A stretch of DNA of 64,000 nt from positions 62,001 through 126,000 of the forward strand of contig JAJOHG010000068.1 of NCBI GenBank assembly GCA_021029095.1, given 5' to 3'. Below, piece after piece: positions 63,941 through 64,000 of the stretch. Both the position numbers and the translations under genes were made by a program. The notes below the pieces were generated by a model that saw only the letters and a program-made list of their open reading frames with translations, was not told where the DNA came from and did not search any database. This DNA is from Phellopilus nigrolimitatus (lineage: Eukaryota > Basidiomycota > Agaricomycetes > Hymenochaetales > Hymenochaetaceae). How positions within the stretch are numbered: the stretch's first letter is position 1; each line of letters starts with the position of its first letter.

Positions 63941-64000
63941 ATGACACTTTAATTATTTCGGGGAATCTCAGTACAGTACATCCTGTTACGATTCATTAAT

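Overview
This window is nuclear DNA from a filamentous fungus, almost certainly an agaricomycete (mushroom-forming) basidiomycete. Genes carry many short introns (about 40-70 nt) with GTRNGT donors. The recognisable families are ones this group is rich in: 7-TM proteins with a DUF6533-like start, Kre6/Skn1 cell-wall glucan proteins, G-protein alpha subunits, DHA2 drug:H+ antiporters and Baeyer-Villiger-type flavin monooxygenases. There are no operons or ribosome binding sites; genes are single transcription units on both strands.

Region 1 (1-20 kb) mixes intact genes with decayed ones. At 1-3.5 kb a SNF5/SMARCB1-like pseudogene lies between two broken G-alpha pseudogenes. Intact genes are two DUF6533-like membrane proteins (5.1-6.7 kb minus, probable; 10.65-12.29 kb plus), a DHA2 MFS transporter (13.46-15.25 kb minus) and a four-helix membrane protein (18.76-19.56 kb plus). 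Fragments of dihydrolipoamide dehydrogenase (7.9 kb) and of a TPR protein (16.5 kb) lie between them.

Region 2 (20-50 kb) is a repeat-rich accessory block. Its core is a recent tandem duplication of a 12.0-kb unit (25,762-37,765 and 37,766-49,754), joined at a 10-bp microhomology. Each unit contains: (i) a ~3.1-kb element with inverted ends carrying captured pieces of a SulP-type anion transporter and a WD40 gene, a nested 638-bp MITE and a tRNA-like sequence; (ii) a large inverted repeat (arms ~1.75 kb) with one copy of an unrecognised ~156-aa gene in each arm, called here the MASQ family after its first residues; (iii) direct and inverted copies of a TRIP4/ASC-1-type (C2HC5) zinc-finger gene. 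A diverged relative of the same arrangement lies at 20.6-25.4 kb with fragments of ATP-citrate lyase and a GATA factor.

Region 3 (50-64 kb) starts with an intact 16-exon flavin monooxygenase (49,985-52,676). It continues with what looks like the source locus of part of the repeat: an unassigned gene 'F' at 54,264-55,324 followed by a TRIP4-like gene at 55,990-56,972. A Kre6/Skn1 gene (57,979-60,273 minus) has an 8-nt micro-exon and one apparent 1-nt deletion beside its catalytic-like motif. The window ends with another MASQ module at 61.85-63.94 kb.

The most promising undescribed item is the MASQ family: six coding copies with a shared TATA promoter and a shared 39-nt 5'-UTR intron in most copies, spread in inverted pairs and tandem units together with a duplicated zinc-finger gene. 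No function can be read from its sequence. Many differences between the two tandem copies are single-base indels in short runs, so isolated frameshifts in the window may be assembly errors.
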